Assembly (NCBI GenBank): GCA_036397835.1
Contig: DASWIG010000864.1
Coordinates: 1-27,435 of the forward strand
Direction: 5' to 3'
Origin: DASWIG01 sp036397835
GTDB lineage: Bacteria > Acidobacteriota > Thermoanaerobaculia > Multivoradales > J023
Length of the DNA stretch: 27,435 nucleotides
Position 1 is the first letter of the stretch. Each line of letters begins with the position of its first letter. Under the pieces are notes generated by a model. That model was given only the letters and a program-made list of their open reading frames with translations, was not told the origin of the DNA and searched no databases. This document shows, piece after piece, positions 1 through 11,693 of this stretch. The position numbers and the translations under genes are program-made.

Positions 1-7
1 CGGCTAC

Positions 8-75
8 CTCTCCCCCGCCGGCGCCCTCACCATCCCTCAATCGGCCGCCGGGGGAGAGGGCTGGGGTGAGGGCAA
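8..75. repeat. GC-rich hairpin repeat with GGGCTGGGGTGAGGG tail
   Basis: The 9-nt arm CTCTCCCCC at 8-16 pairs exactly with GGGGGAGAG at 50-58, and the right arm continues into GGGCTGGGGTGAGGG. This stem-plus-G-rich-tail layout resembles the dispersed intergenic palindromes common in GC-rich genomes. It also resembles, but is not identical to, the CCCCTTT/AAAGGGG repeats at 19682, 21727 and 21815. No coding function is visible. It could be a REP-like element or a transcript 3' end. Confidence 0.55.
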
Positions 76-94
76 CCAAACCACTCAGCCCGTC

Positions 95-401
95 GGGTGG
101 CAAGGGTCAGCCCTAGCAACGATACCCGAAGCCACGAGACGTCAGTGGCCTGTCGGGACGATGACCGGAGTCACACTGACCCTTGTTGCGGAGCGAGGCG
201 GCTCGAGCTGACTCGGGCAGTGGAGCGGAACCTGGTCCTTCGTGGCCGTTCCACGAGTTGGCTTGCTCCGCTCCACTGCCGGCTTTGACGCGAACGGCCC
301 TGCTCCGCAACAAGGGTCAGTCAGGCTTCGAGCACCGATTCGGAGGGGCCACTGACGTCTCGTGACTTCGGCACCGATGCTGGGGCTGACCCTTGCCACC
401 C
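95..401. repeat. 307-bp full-length imperfect palindrome
   Basis: The whole element folds back on itself about position 248. The outer 19 nt (GGGTGGCAAGGGTCAGCCC, 95-113) are mirrored at 383-401, with one mismatch. Four copies of CAAGGGTCAG or its complement lie at 101-110, 176-185, 311-320 and 386-395, and both mirror pairs sum to 496, so the symmetry is exact. Inner blocks include GGCAGTGGAGCGGA and its mirror. The tip is CGTGG, loop CCGTT (246-250), CCACG. Open frames on both strands start with the same MARVSPS peptide because the arms mirror each other, so they are not genes. No target-site duplication is obvious. Candidates are a MITE-like or REP-like non-autonomous element, a structured RNA, or a cruciform-forming site. 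Confidence 0.8.
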
Positions 402-419
402 TGCATGCAACCTGGCCCC

Positions 420-578
420 TTAGTATGTCAAGGCGAGTTCGGCCTCGTAGTACCGGTCGTAGAGGACGCGGTCTCGTCCGGTCTTGGCGGATAGGAAGTC
501 GGCGACTCGCTCCACGAAGCCCCGGTGCTCGCCGGGGAACGACAACGCGATCTGGAATCTCTTGGAGCCTCCACTCAC
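420..578 (-). pseudogene. Truncated TIR-domain protein remnant
   Basis: Reading the minus strand from a GTG at 578, 16 nt after the mutS stop, gives 52 residues. They begin MSGGSKRFQIALSFPGEHRG and end VLYDRYYEAELALTY before TAA. The pattern of a beta strand (IALSF), a GE-R-FV turn, a first helix and then a YDRYYEAELA segment matches the N-terminal third of TIR domains (TIR_2 type). These domains occur in NADase or signalling proteins of anti-phage systems. The catalytic Glu region and everything downstream are missing. The stop lies about 20 nt from the 307-bp palindrome, suggesting truncation by insertion or deletion. The reading frame is clear; the family call rests on motif recognition only. 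Probably nonfunctional. Confidence 0.6.
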
Positions 579-594
579 GGGGAATCCCCCGCCG

Positions 595-3213
595 CTACCC
601 GCCCAGCCGCGTCTTCAAGCTGTGCAGCAGGTTGAGCGCGGCGAGCGGCGTCATCTCGTCGACGTCCAGGTCGCGCAGGGTCCTCGCCACGATCTCCTCC
701 GGCGGCGCGAAGAGCGCGAGCTGCTCGGAGCGGCCCGCCGGGGCCGGCGCTTTCTCCCCGCGCGCGATCCGCGGCTTCCCCGACGGATCGTACTCCTTGG
801 CTTCCAGGTTCGACAGCACTTCCTGGGCCCGCTCGAGCACCGGCTCCGGGATCCCCGCGAGCCGCGCCACGTGGAGGCCGTACGACTTGTCGGCGCTGCC
901 CGCGACCACCCGCTTGAGGAAGTGGATCTGGTCCTCCCATTCCTTTACCGCCATGGTGCGGTTGACGACCCCGTCGAGGATCGAGGCGAGCTCCGTCAGC
1001 TCGTGGTAGTGGGTGGCGAAAAGGGTCTTCGGGCAGTCGTGCTCGTGGAGGTGCTCGACGATCGCCCAGGCGAGCGACAGGCCGTCGAAGGTCGCGGTGC
1101 CGCGCCCCACCTCGTCCAGGATCACCAGGCTGTCTCGGGTGGCGTGGTGGAGGATGTTGGCCGTCTCGATCATCTCGACCATGAACGTCGACTCGCCGCG
1201 CGCCAGGTCGTCGGAGGCGCCGACGCGGGTGAAGATGCGGTCGACGGCGCCGATCTCGGCGCTGTCGGCCGGCACGAAGCTGCCGGCCTGGGCGAGCAGC
1301 ACGATCAGCGCCACCTGCCGCAGGTAGGTGGACTTGCCGCCCATGTTGGGCCCGGTGAGGACCACGATGCGCCCGCCGCCGGCGCCGAGCTCGACGTCGT
1401 TGGGCACGAAGGGCTCGGAGCTGGTGGCCTCGACCACCGGGTGGCGCCCCTCGCGGACGACGATCGGCGCGCCGGCCTGGGTGACCCGCGGGCGGCAATA
1501 GCGCCGCTTCACCGCCAGCTCGGCGAAGCCGGCCGCCACGTCGAGCGTGGCGAGGGCGTGCGCCGTCTCGCGCAGCCGCGCGCCGGCGTCGACGATCCTG
1601 CCGCGCAGCGCGTCGAAGTACCGGTGCTCGAGCTCGATCTGCCGCTCCTCGGCGCTGAGGATCTTCTCCTCGAGCTCCTTGACCTCGGGCGTCACGTAGC
1701 GCTCGGCGTTGACCAGGGTCTGCTTGCGCACGAAGTGGTCGGGAACCAGGTGCTGGTTGGCCTTGGTCACCTCCAGGTAGTAGCCGAAGACCTTGTTGTA
1801 GCGGATCTTGAGCGACGCGATGCCGGTCTTCTCGCGCTCCACCGCCTCGAGGCTCGCGATGTGGCGCTTCGAGTCGCGGGCCAGGGAGCGCGCCTCGTCG
1901 AGCTCGGGATCGACGCCGTCGGCGATCACGCCGCCGTCCTTCAAGGTCTGGGGCGGCGAGTCGACGAGCATGCGGTCGAGCTCGGCCGTCAGGTCCTCGA
2001 GCGGGTCGACGGCGGCGACCTCCGCCAGCAGCTCCGCCGCGCAGCAGCGCACGGAGGCCAGGACGTCGGGCACCTGGCGCAGGCCGTCGCGCAGGGCGGC
2101 GGCCTCGCGCGGCGTCAGCGAGCCGAGCACGGCGCGGCCCAGCAGCCGCTCGGGATCGCCGAGCTGGGCGAGCCAGCCGCGCAGCTCCTCGCGCATCCGG
2201 TGGTCCGCGGCGAGCTCCTCCACGGCGTCGTGGCGGCGGCGCACGGCCGCCGGATCGACGAGCGGCCGCCGCAGCCAGTCGCGCAGCAGGCGTCCGCCGG
2301 CGGGGGTGGCGCTCTGGTCGACCACGGCGAGCAGGGTGGCGCCGCGGGCGCCTTCGCGCTGGGGACGGAAGACCTCGAGGTTGGCGAGGGTGGTGGCGTC
2401 GAGCACCATGTAGTCGGCGGCGTTGCGCACCGCCAGGGTACGCACGTGGGAGAGCCCGCTCTGCTGGGTGGTCTGGGCGTAGGCGAGGGCGCAGGCCGCC
2501 GCGAGCACCGCCGGCTCCTGGTCGTCGAGGCCGAAGCCGCGCAGCGTCGTGGTCCCGAGCTGGCGGTGGAGCAGCTCGGCGGCGCGGCGCCGGTCGACGA
2601 GCAGGTCGTCCTCGAGGGCGGTGACGCACGGCAGCTCGCGGTGGATCCAGCCCTCCACCTCGCCGGGCACCTTGCCGGGCTCGGCGAGGACCTCCCGCGG
2701 CCTCAGGACGCCGAGGGTCTCCAGGCATTCGTCGGTCGTCTCCCAGCGGTGCACGAAGAACGAGCCGGTGGAGACGTCGAGGAAGGCGCCGGCGCCCTTG
2801 CGGTCGTTCCACACCAGACAGGCGAGGAGGTTCTCCTCCTTGCTCTCGAGCAGGTTGGGTTGGCTGATGGTGCCGGGGGTCACCACGCCCACGACGTCGC
2901 GCTTGACCAGCCCCTTGGCGGTCGCGGGGTCCTCGAGCTGGTCGCAGATCACCGCCTTCAGCCCGGCGTTCACGAGCTTCGCCAGGTAGCCCTGGAGCGC
3001 GTGGTGCGGCACGCCGCACATCGGCACCTCGGAAGGCTTGCCCTTGTGGCGGGCGGTGAGCGTCACCTGCAGGATGGGCGCGGCGCGGACGGCGTCGTCG
3101 TAGAAGATCTCGAAGAAGTCCCCCATGCGGTAGAGGAGGATGCCGTCCGGGTAGCGCGCCTTGACCTCGAGGTAGTGGCGCAGCATCGGGGTGAGCTGGC
3201 CCTGGGTCGCCAT
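595..3213 (-). CDS. mutS: DNA mismatch repair protein MutS
   Basis: 872-residue MutS1, which binds mismatches and small loops and recruits MutL through ATP-driven clamp formation. Domain I carries the mismatch-wedging Phe-X-Glu (F33, E35 in GDFFEIF). Connector, lever and clamp domains follow. The C-terminal ATPase has Walker A GPNMGGKST (about 621-629), the STFMVEM signature, Walker B with D700/E701 (ILDEVGRGT) and the ATHYHEL helix. Length is normal for the family. The start at 3213 (MATQGQLTPM) is chosen because typical MutS proteins begin a few residues before the TPM motif; a longer in-frame start at 3282 adds an atypical extension. TATACT lies 9 nt before the ATG, so a short or absent leader is possible. 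The only neighbour on its strand is the TIR remnant just downstream. Confidence 0.97.
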   Translation of the reverse strand: MATQGQLTPMLRHYLEVKARYPDGILLYRMGDFFEIFYDDAVRAAPILQVTLTARHKGKPSEVPMCGVPHHALQGYLAKLVNAGLKAVICDQLEDPATAKGLVKRDVVGVVTPGTISQPNLLESKEENLLACLVWNDRKGAGAFLDVSTGSFFVHRWETTDECLETLGVLRPREVLAEPGKVPGEVEGWIHRELPCVTALEDDLLVDRRRAAELLHRQLGTTTLRGFGLDDQEPAVLAAACALAYAQTTQQSGLSHVRTLAVRNAADYMVLDATTLANLEVFRPQREGARGATLLAVVDQSATPAGGRLLRDWLRRPLVDPAAVRRRHDAVEELAADHRMREELRGWLAQLGDPERLLGRAVLGSLTPREAAALRDGLRQVPDVLASVRCCAAELLAEVAAVDPLEDLTAELDRMLVDSPPQTLKDGGVIADGVDPELDEARSLARDSKRHIASLEAVEREKTGIASLKIRYNKVFGYYLEVTKANQHLVPDHFVRKQTLVNAERYVTPEVKELEEKILSAEERQIELEHRYFDALRGRIVDAGARLRETAHALATLDVAAGFAELAVKRRYCRPRVTQAGAPIVVREGRHPVVEATSSEPFVPNDVELGAGGGRIVVLTGPNMGGKSTYLRQVALIVLLAQAGSFVPADSAEIGAVDRIFTRVGASDDLARGESTFMVEMIETANILHHATRDSLVILDEVGRGTATFDGLSLAWAIVEHLHEHDCPKTLFATHYHELTELASILDGVVNRTMAVKEWEDQIHFLKRVVAGSADKSYGLHVARLAGIPEPVLERAQEVLSNLEAKEYDPSGKPRIARGEKAPAPAGRSEQLALFAPPEEIVARTLRDLDVDEMTPLAALNLLHSLKTRLGG

Positions 3214-3304
3214 GGGGAGGAGAGTATAGCCGTCAGGCGGCCAGGAGGTAGCGCCTTGGCGACGACCGAAAGGAGTCGGCATAGGGGGTGCAAGCGGTGT
3301 ACCC

Positions 3305-3341
3305 TATGATGGCCGCACCCGCCGGGAGCGCGCTCCCGGCG
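3305..3341 (+). promoter_or_regulatory. Putative -10 and perfect 22-bp palindrome before the cytochrome gene
   Basis: TATGAT at 3305-3310 could be a -10 element, although no good -35 is visible. It is followed by a perfect palindrome at 3320-3341 with arms CGCCGGGAGCG and CGCTCCCGGCG and no spacer. The palindrome ends 6 nt before the AGGAGG of the next gene. It could be an operator for a dimeric regulator or a leader hairpin. The palindrome is read directly; the promoter is weak inference. Confidence 0.45.
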
Positions 3342-3359
3342 TTCTCCAGGAGGACCACC

Positions 3360-6300
3360 ATGGACGCTCCACGCACGATCATCCTCGCCTCTCTGCTCCT
3401 CGCGACGACGCTCGGAGCCGCCCCCGCGGCGGCCCAGCCGCCCTCGTTCCTGACCTTCGAGAGCGGACCCGTGCGCCCGCTGGCCCTGTCGCCGAGCCGC
3501 AACCTGCTCTTCGTGTGCAACACGCCCGACGCCCGCCTCGAGATCTTCGATGTCCGCGGCGGACGCCTGCGGCACCTCTCGTCGGTGCTGGTGGGGCTCG
3601 AGCCGGTGGCCGTGGCGGCGCGGACCAACCGCGAGGTCTGGGTCGTCAACCACCTCTCCGACAGCGTGTCGATCGTCGACGCCGGCGCTGATCCGCCGCG
3701 CGTCGTGCGCACGCTCCTGGTCGGCGACGAGCCGCGCGACGTCGTCTTCGCGCGTCCCGCCGGCGGCGTCTGGCGCGCCTTCGTCACCACCGCCCACCGC
3801 GGCCAGCACCGCTCCCATCCCTCGCTCGCCGGCGTGCGCGGCGCCGGCGATCCGCGGCTGACGACCTCCGGCGTCGGCCGCGCCGACGTCTGGGTCTTCG
3901 ACGCCACCGCCCCGGGGCCGGGCCCGGGCGGCCGGCCGCTGGCGATCGTCGAGCTCTTCGGCGACACGCCGCGCGCCCTGGCCGCGAGCCCGGACGGCCG
4001 CACCGTCTACGCCGCCGTCTTCCTGTCGGGCAACCAGACCGCAACCGTCCCCGAGGCGGCGGTGTGCGACGGCTTCCGCCCCACCGACGAGGCCGACGCC
4101 TGCCCCGGCGAGTTCCCGGGCTCGCCGGGGGGCAATCCCGGCCCCGCCACCAACCACGCCGGCATGCCGGCGCCCGAGGTGGGCCTGGTGGTGAAGTACG
4201 ACCGCGCCGCGGCCGAGTGGCGCGACGAGCTCGGCCGCGACTGGTCGGGCGCCCTGCGCTTCGACCTGCCCGACCTCGACGTCTTCGCCCTCGACGCCGC
4301 CACCCTCGAGACCCGCGCCACCTACCCCCACGTCGGCACCGTGCTCTTCAACATGGCGATCAACCCGGCGACCGGGACCCTCTACGTGTCGAACACCGAA
4401 GCGCGCAACGAGGTGCGCTTCGAGGGTCCGGGACGCTTCGGCGGCTCGACGGTCCAGGGCCGCCTTCACGAGGCCCGGATCACCGTGATCGACGGCGGCG
4501 CCGTGCGCCCGCGGCACCTCAACGGCCACGTCGACTACTCCCGGCGCCCGGCGCCGGCGTCGACCCGGAAGCACAGCCTGTCGACGCCTCTGGGCATGGC
4601 CGTCTCGGACGACGGGACGACGCTCTACGTCGCCGCCTTCGGCTCGGGCAAGGTCGGCGTCTTCCCCACCGCCGACCTCGAAGCCGGCACCGTCGATCCG
4701 CGGCGGTTGAGCGGCGGCTACCTGCCGGTGAGCGGCGGCGGGCCGAGCGGCCTCGCCCTCGACGACCGCCGCGGGCGTCTCTACGTAGCGACGCGCTTCG
4801 ACAACGGCGTGTCGCTCGTCGACCTCAGGACGGGCCGCGAGGTCGAGCACGTGACGCTCCCCAACCCCGAGCCGCCGGAGGTGACGGCGGGGCGGCCGCT
4901 CCTCTACGACGCCGTGGCCACGTCGTCGAACGGCGAGGCCTCGTGCGCGAGCTGCCACGTCTTCGGCGACCTCGACGGCCTCGCCTGGGACCTCGGCGAC
5001 CCCGACGGCGACCTCGGCCGCAGCCCGATCCCGATCATCCTCGAGATCGCGGCGTTCTTCTTCCCCAGGCCGGTCAACGGCACCGGCGATACGCGCGACT
5101 TCCACCCGATGAAGGGACCGATGACGACCCAGACGCTGCGCGGCCTCGAAAACTCGGGCGCCATGCACTGGCGCGGCGACCGCGCCGACGGCTTCTTCGG
5201 CCGCGCCGCCTTCGACTCGGACCTGTCTTTCCGCAACTTCATCGTCGCGTTTCCCGGGCTGCTGGGGCGGGCGGCGCGGCCGTCGAACGCCGAGATGCGC
5301 TCGTTCACCGACTTCGCGCTGAGGATGGTGCTGCCGCCGAGCCCCGTGCGCGCCCTCGACAACTCGCTGACGGCGGCCGAGCAGGCGGGCCGCGATTTCT
5401 TCATCGGCCCGCGGCGCTCCGACGGCGCGCCCTTTCCCCTGCCGGGCAACACCTGCGAGGACTGCCACGCCTTGAATCCCGCGGCGGGGCACTTCGGCAC
5501 CGAGGGCGACCAGAGCTTCGAGGGCGAGACCCAGATCATGAAGGTGCCGCACCTGCGCAACCTCTACCAGAAGGTCGGCATGTTCGGCTTGCCCGAGACC
5601 GGATTCGTCAATCCCGGCGACAACGGCCACCAGGGCGCCCAGGTGCGCGGCACCGGCTACCTGCACGACGGCTCGATCGACACCCTGACGCGCTTCTTCG
5701 AGGCCGAGGCCTTCAACGAGGACCCTACCGGCCTGGTGGGCTTCCGCAACGACGCGGACCGGCGCAACATGGTGGAGTTCATGCTCGCCTTCGACACCGA
5801 CCTGGCGCCGATCGTCGGAGCGCAGGTCACCCTCGACGCCGCCAACGCCGCCGCGGCGAGTCCGCGCGTCGACCTGCTGCTGGCGCGCGCCGGCGCGCCG
5901 TTCGTCTCGAAGGTCCTCGGAGGACGGGTGACGGAGTGCGACCTCGTCGTCAAGGGGACGGTGGGCGGCGAGGCCCGCGGCGGCCTCTACGATCCGGCGA
6001 CGGCGACCTTCCTGACCGACCGCGAGGCCGACGCGCCGCTCACCGACGCCGAGGTGCGCGGCCTGGCGAGCGTGCCGGGGCAGGCGCTGACCTTCACCTG
6101 CGCGCCGCCGGGCTCGGGCCGCCGCATGGCGATCGACCGCGACCTCGACGGCTTCCGAGACCGCGACGAGCTCGACGCCGGCAGCGACCCGGCGGACCCG
6201 CTGAGCGTGCCGTCGCCGTCGCCGGACGTCGCCGTGGACTTCACCAGCCGCAACTTCGGGGACGTCCAGGTGGGGACGGCGTCGCCGACGCGGGGCGTCA

Positions 6301-6554
6301 CGGTGACGAACGCCGGCACGCGTCCGCTGCGGATCGGCGCGATCGCGATCCGCGGCGCGCAGCGGGCGGAGTACCGCCTGGTCGCCGGTCGCGACGGCTG
6401 CTCGCGCCAGACGCTGCAGCCGTCGGCGTCGTGCCGCTTCCTGGTGCGTTTCGAGCCGGCGTCCGCCGGGCTGCGCAAGGCGATCGCGGTGGTGCCGTCG
6501 AACGATCCCGACGAGCCGGAGGTGCAAGTGGCGTTGCGGGGCACGGGGACGTAG
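3360..6554 (+). CDS. Secreted beta-propeller / di-haem cytochrome c protein with C-terminal Ig-like domain
   Basis: 1064-residue exported protein. The start at 3360 follows AGGAGG (3348-3353) at 6 nt and opens a Sec signal peptide ending PAAAQ. Residues about 30-515 form a lactonase/YVTN-type propeller, with repeated blocks such as LYVSNTEARNEV and LYVAAFGSGKVGVF. Residues 520-870 resemble di-haem cytochrome c peroxidase-like modules, with two CXXCH haem sites (CASCH 529-533, CEDCH 699-703) and a GYLHDGSIDTL segment. A calcium-binding-like DRDLDGFRDRDELD lies near 927-941. The last 110 residues look like an ASPM/SPD-2/Hydin Ig-like module. Likely a periplasmic or surface electron-transfer protein or oxidase; the substrate is unknown. 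It converges on the hybrid kinase gene with a 12-bp gap. Confidence 0.85.
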   Translation: MDAPRTIILASLLLATTLGAAPAAAQPPSFLTFESGPVRPLALSPSRNLLFVCNTPDARLEIFDVRGGRLRHLSSVLVGLEPVAVAARTNREVWVVNHLSDSVSIVDAGADPPRVVRTLLVGDEPRDVVFARPAGGVWRAFVTTAHRGQHRSHPSLAGVRGAGDPRLTTSGVGRADVWVFDATAPGPGPGGRPLAIVELFGDTPRALAASPDGRTVYAAVFLSGNQTATVPEAAVCDGFRPTDEADACPGEFPGSPGGNPGPATNHAGMPAPEVGLVVKYDRAAAEWRDELGRDWSGALRFDLPDLDVFALDAATLETRATYPHVGTVLFNMAINPATGTLYVSNTEARNEVRFEGPGRFGGSTVQGRLHEARITVIDGGAVRPRHLNGHVDYSRRPAPASTRKHSLSTPLGMAVSDDGTTLYVAAFGSGKVGVFPTADLEAGTVDPRRLSGGYLPVSGGGPSGLALDDRRGRLYVATRFDNGVSLVDLRTGREVEHVTLPNPEPPEVTAGRPLLYDAVATSSNGEASCASCHVFGDLDGLAWDLGDPDGDLGRSPIPIILEIAAFFFPRPVNGTGDTRDFHPMKGPMTTQTLRGLENSGAMHWRGDRADGFFGRAAFDSDLSFRNFIVAFPGLLGRAARPSNAEMRSFTDFALRMVLPPSPVRALDNSLTAAEQAGRDFFIGPRRSDGAPFPLPGNTCEDCHALNPAAGHFGTEGDQSFEGETQIMKVPHLRNLYQKVGMFGLPETGFVNPGDNGHQGAQVRGTGYLHDGSIDTLTRFFEAEAFNEDPTGLVGFRNDADRRNMVEFMLAFDTDLAPIVGAQVTLDAANAAAASPRVDLLLARAGAPFVSKVLGGRVTECDLVVKGTVGGEARGGLYDPATATFLTDREADAPLTDAEVRGLASVPGQALTFTCAPPGSGRRMAIDRDLDGFRDRDELDAGSDPADPLSVPSPSPDVAVDFTSRNFGDVQVGTASPTRGVTVTNAGTRPLRIGAIAIRGAQRAEYRLVAGRDGCSRQTLQPSASCRFLVRFEPASAGLRKAIAVVPSNDPDEPEVQVALRGTGT

Positions 6555-6566
6555 CGCTCGATCGTC

Positions 6567-10046
<3,480 letters not shown>

Positions 10047-10128
10047 CCCTTCATTCTAAGACCGGCGTCCTCCTGATAGTCTCACGCCACCAACCAACGC
10101 CGCCACGAACCACCACGAGGGCACCGTC

Positions 10129-11427
10129 ATGCGCCGTTCGACCACCGTGCTCCTGCTCGCCGCCACCCTCCCGCTCCTCGCCCCGGCCGCTCAGGCCGAG
10201 AGCTGGCCGCACTGGCGCGGCCCGCAGTACAACGGCGTCAGCAGGGAAACCGGGCTGCCGGCGCAGTGGAGCGCCGAGAAGAACGTCCGCTGGCGGCTGC
10301 CGCTGCCCGGCAAGGGCGCCGCGACGCCCATCGTCTGGGGCGACCGCGTCTTCGTGACCTCGACCGTCGAAGGCGCTGAGGACCTGGTGCTGCTGGCCGT
10401 CGGCCGCGACGGCAAGGTGCTGTGGCGCAAGACCGTGACCCAGGGCGCGGTGAGAGCCCCCAAGTGGGCCGAGGTCGAGACCAGCTCCGCGTCGCCCTCG
10501 CCGGTGACCGACGGCAAGCGGCTTTGGACGCTTTTCGGCACCGGCACGCTCGCCGCCTTCGACCTCGACGGCAACGAGGTCTGGAAGTCGGAGCTCATGA
10601 AGCGCTACGGCGAGTTCAGCACCTACTTCGGCCTCTCCTCGTCGCCCTTCGTCGACGCCGAGCGGGTCTACGTGCAGGCGCTCAACACCAACAGCCAGCT
10701 CGTGGTGGCGCTCGACAAGGCGACCGGCGAGGAGGTCTGGAAGCTCGAGCGCCCCACCGACGCGCGCGACGAATGCCTGCACTCCTACACCTCGCCGCAG
10801 GTGATCCGCCCCGACGGCCAGGACGTACTGCTCGTCCACGGCGCCGACTACCTGACCGGTCACAAGGCGAGCGACGGCACCGAGCTGTGGCGCCACGGCG
10901 GCCTCAACCCCAAGGACGGCTACAACCCCTCCCTGCGCCTGGTGGCGACGCCGGTCTTCGCCGACGGTCTCCTGGTGGTGCCGTCGGCCAAGCGCGGCCC
11001 GGTCTACGCCCTCGATCCCACGGGCGCGAAGGGCGACATCACCGGCGCCGAGAAGCACCGGGTGTGGCACCTCGAGCGCGGCACGCCGGACGTGCCCTCG
11101 CCCCTCGTCCACGACGGCCTCGTGTACCTGAGCGACGAGGACGGCAAGCTCTCCTGCGTCGACGCCAAGACCGGCGAGACGCTCTACGCCGAGCGCGTCC
11201 ACGCCAGCACCCACCGCGGCTCGCCCGTCTACGCCGACGGCAAGGTCTTCCTGATGGCCACCGACGGCACCGTATCGGTCGTCCGCGCCGGGCGCAAGTA
11301 CGAGCTGCTCGCCGCGAACAGCGTCGGCGAGCGCATCGCCGCGTCGCTGGCGGTCTCGGGCGGGACGATCTACCTGCGCACCTACGAGGCGCTCTACGCG
11401 ATCGGCGCGCCGGCTGCCTCCGAGTGA
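10129..11427 (+). CDS. Secreted PQQ-binding-like beta-propeller protein
   Basis: 432 residues with a signal peptide (cleavage near PAAQA/ES), then WPHWRGPQYNGVS, the opening typical of PQQ-binding-like (PQQ_2) propeller proteins. Repeated blades contain LVVALDKATGEEVWKLE, SCVDAKTGETLYAE and AAFDLDGNEVW. The Trp-docking motifs and length suit an eight-bladed quinoprotein-like fold, but the Ca/PQQ site and catalytic Asp of true alcohol dehydrogenases are not evident. It is therefore better called a structural or scaffold propeller than an enzyme. It lies divergently beside the propeller-sensor kinase. The SD before the ATG is weak (GAGGG). Confidence 0.85.
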   Translation: MRRSTTVLLLAATLPLLAPAAQAESWPHWRGPQYNGVSRETGLPAQWSAEKNVRWRLPLPGKGAATPIVWGDRVFVTSTVEGAEDLVLLAVGRDGKVLWRKTVTQGAVRAPKWAEVETSSASPSPVTDGKRLWTLFGTGTLAAFDLDGNEVWKSELMKRYGEFSTYFGLSSSPFVDAERVYVQALNTNSQLVVALDKATGEEVWKLERPTDARDECLHSYTSPQVIRPDGQDVLLVHGADYLTGHKASDGTELWRHGGLNPKDGYNPSLRLVATPVFADGLLVVPSAKRGPVYALDPTGAKGDITGAEKHRVWHLERGTPDVPSPLVHDGLVYLSDEDGKLSCVDAKTGETLYAERVHASTHRGSPVYADGKVFLMATDGTVSVVRAGRKYELLAANSVGERIAASLAVSGGTIYLRTYEALYAIGAPAASE

Positions 11428-11432
11428 CTCAG

Positions 11433-11621
11433 GTGCGCCTGCGCGAGGTCCCGAACGAGAGGTTGGTGACCTCCGCGATCTGCATCACGGAGCTCCGATA
11501 CGGCACGGCTCGACATCCCCAGGGATCCCGACTCTGGGAACGGCTCTCGCGCGACATCCGCAATACCAGGCACTTCAGCCCCCGCGCCCTCAGGACACGT
11601 TCCGCAAGCTCGCGGGCGTGA
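11433..11621 (+). pseudogene. Decayed PIN-domain (VapC-type) toxin fragment
   Basis: Directly after the previous stop, one plus frame reads VPNERLVTSAICITELRYG followed by TARHPQGSRLWERLSRDI. This is the central part of VapC-like PIN RNases, where the Glu in the SAI..TELRYG motif is one of the acidic metal ligands. The N-terminal Asp strand, the C-terminal catalytic Asp and any antitoxin are absent, and the frame ends after unrelated sequence. An open frame on the opposite strand (11429-11668) resembles nothing recognised. I read this as a toxin gene relic. The rest of 11428-11693 shows nothing else. Confidence 0.6.
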
Positions 11622-11693
11622 TTTGGCCGGAAGGGCTCAGGGTTCGCGCTGACATTCGCCTGATTCACGCCGATCCGTCCAGGACCGCTGGGC

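Noticed and set aside
97..399. Small open frames on both strands starting MARVSPS
   Set aside because: They are produced by the two arms of the palindrome and mirror each other; there is no ribosome site or family resemblance.
3214..3282. Longer mutS start at 3282
   Set aside because: The added 23 residues do not resemble MutS N-termini, and the MATQGQLTPM start fits the family alignment.
484..3309. Very long plus-strand open frame opposite mutS
   Set aside because: It is an antisense shadow: the minus frame has all MutS motifs, and the plus product is an Ala/Gly/His/Asp-rich string without domains, as expected in very GC-rich DNA.
11429..11668. 79-codon minus open frame after the PQQ-type propeller gene
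   Set aside because: The plus strand of the same DNA reads as the PIN toxin core; the minus product resembles nothing.
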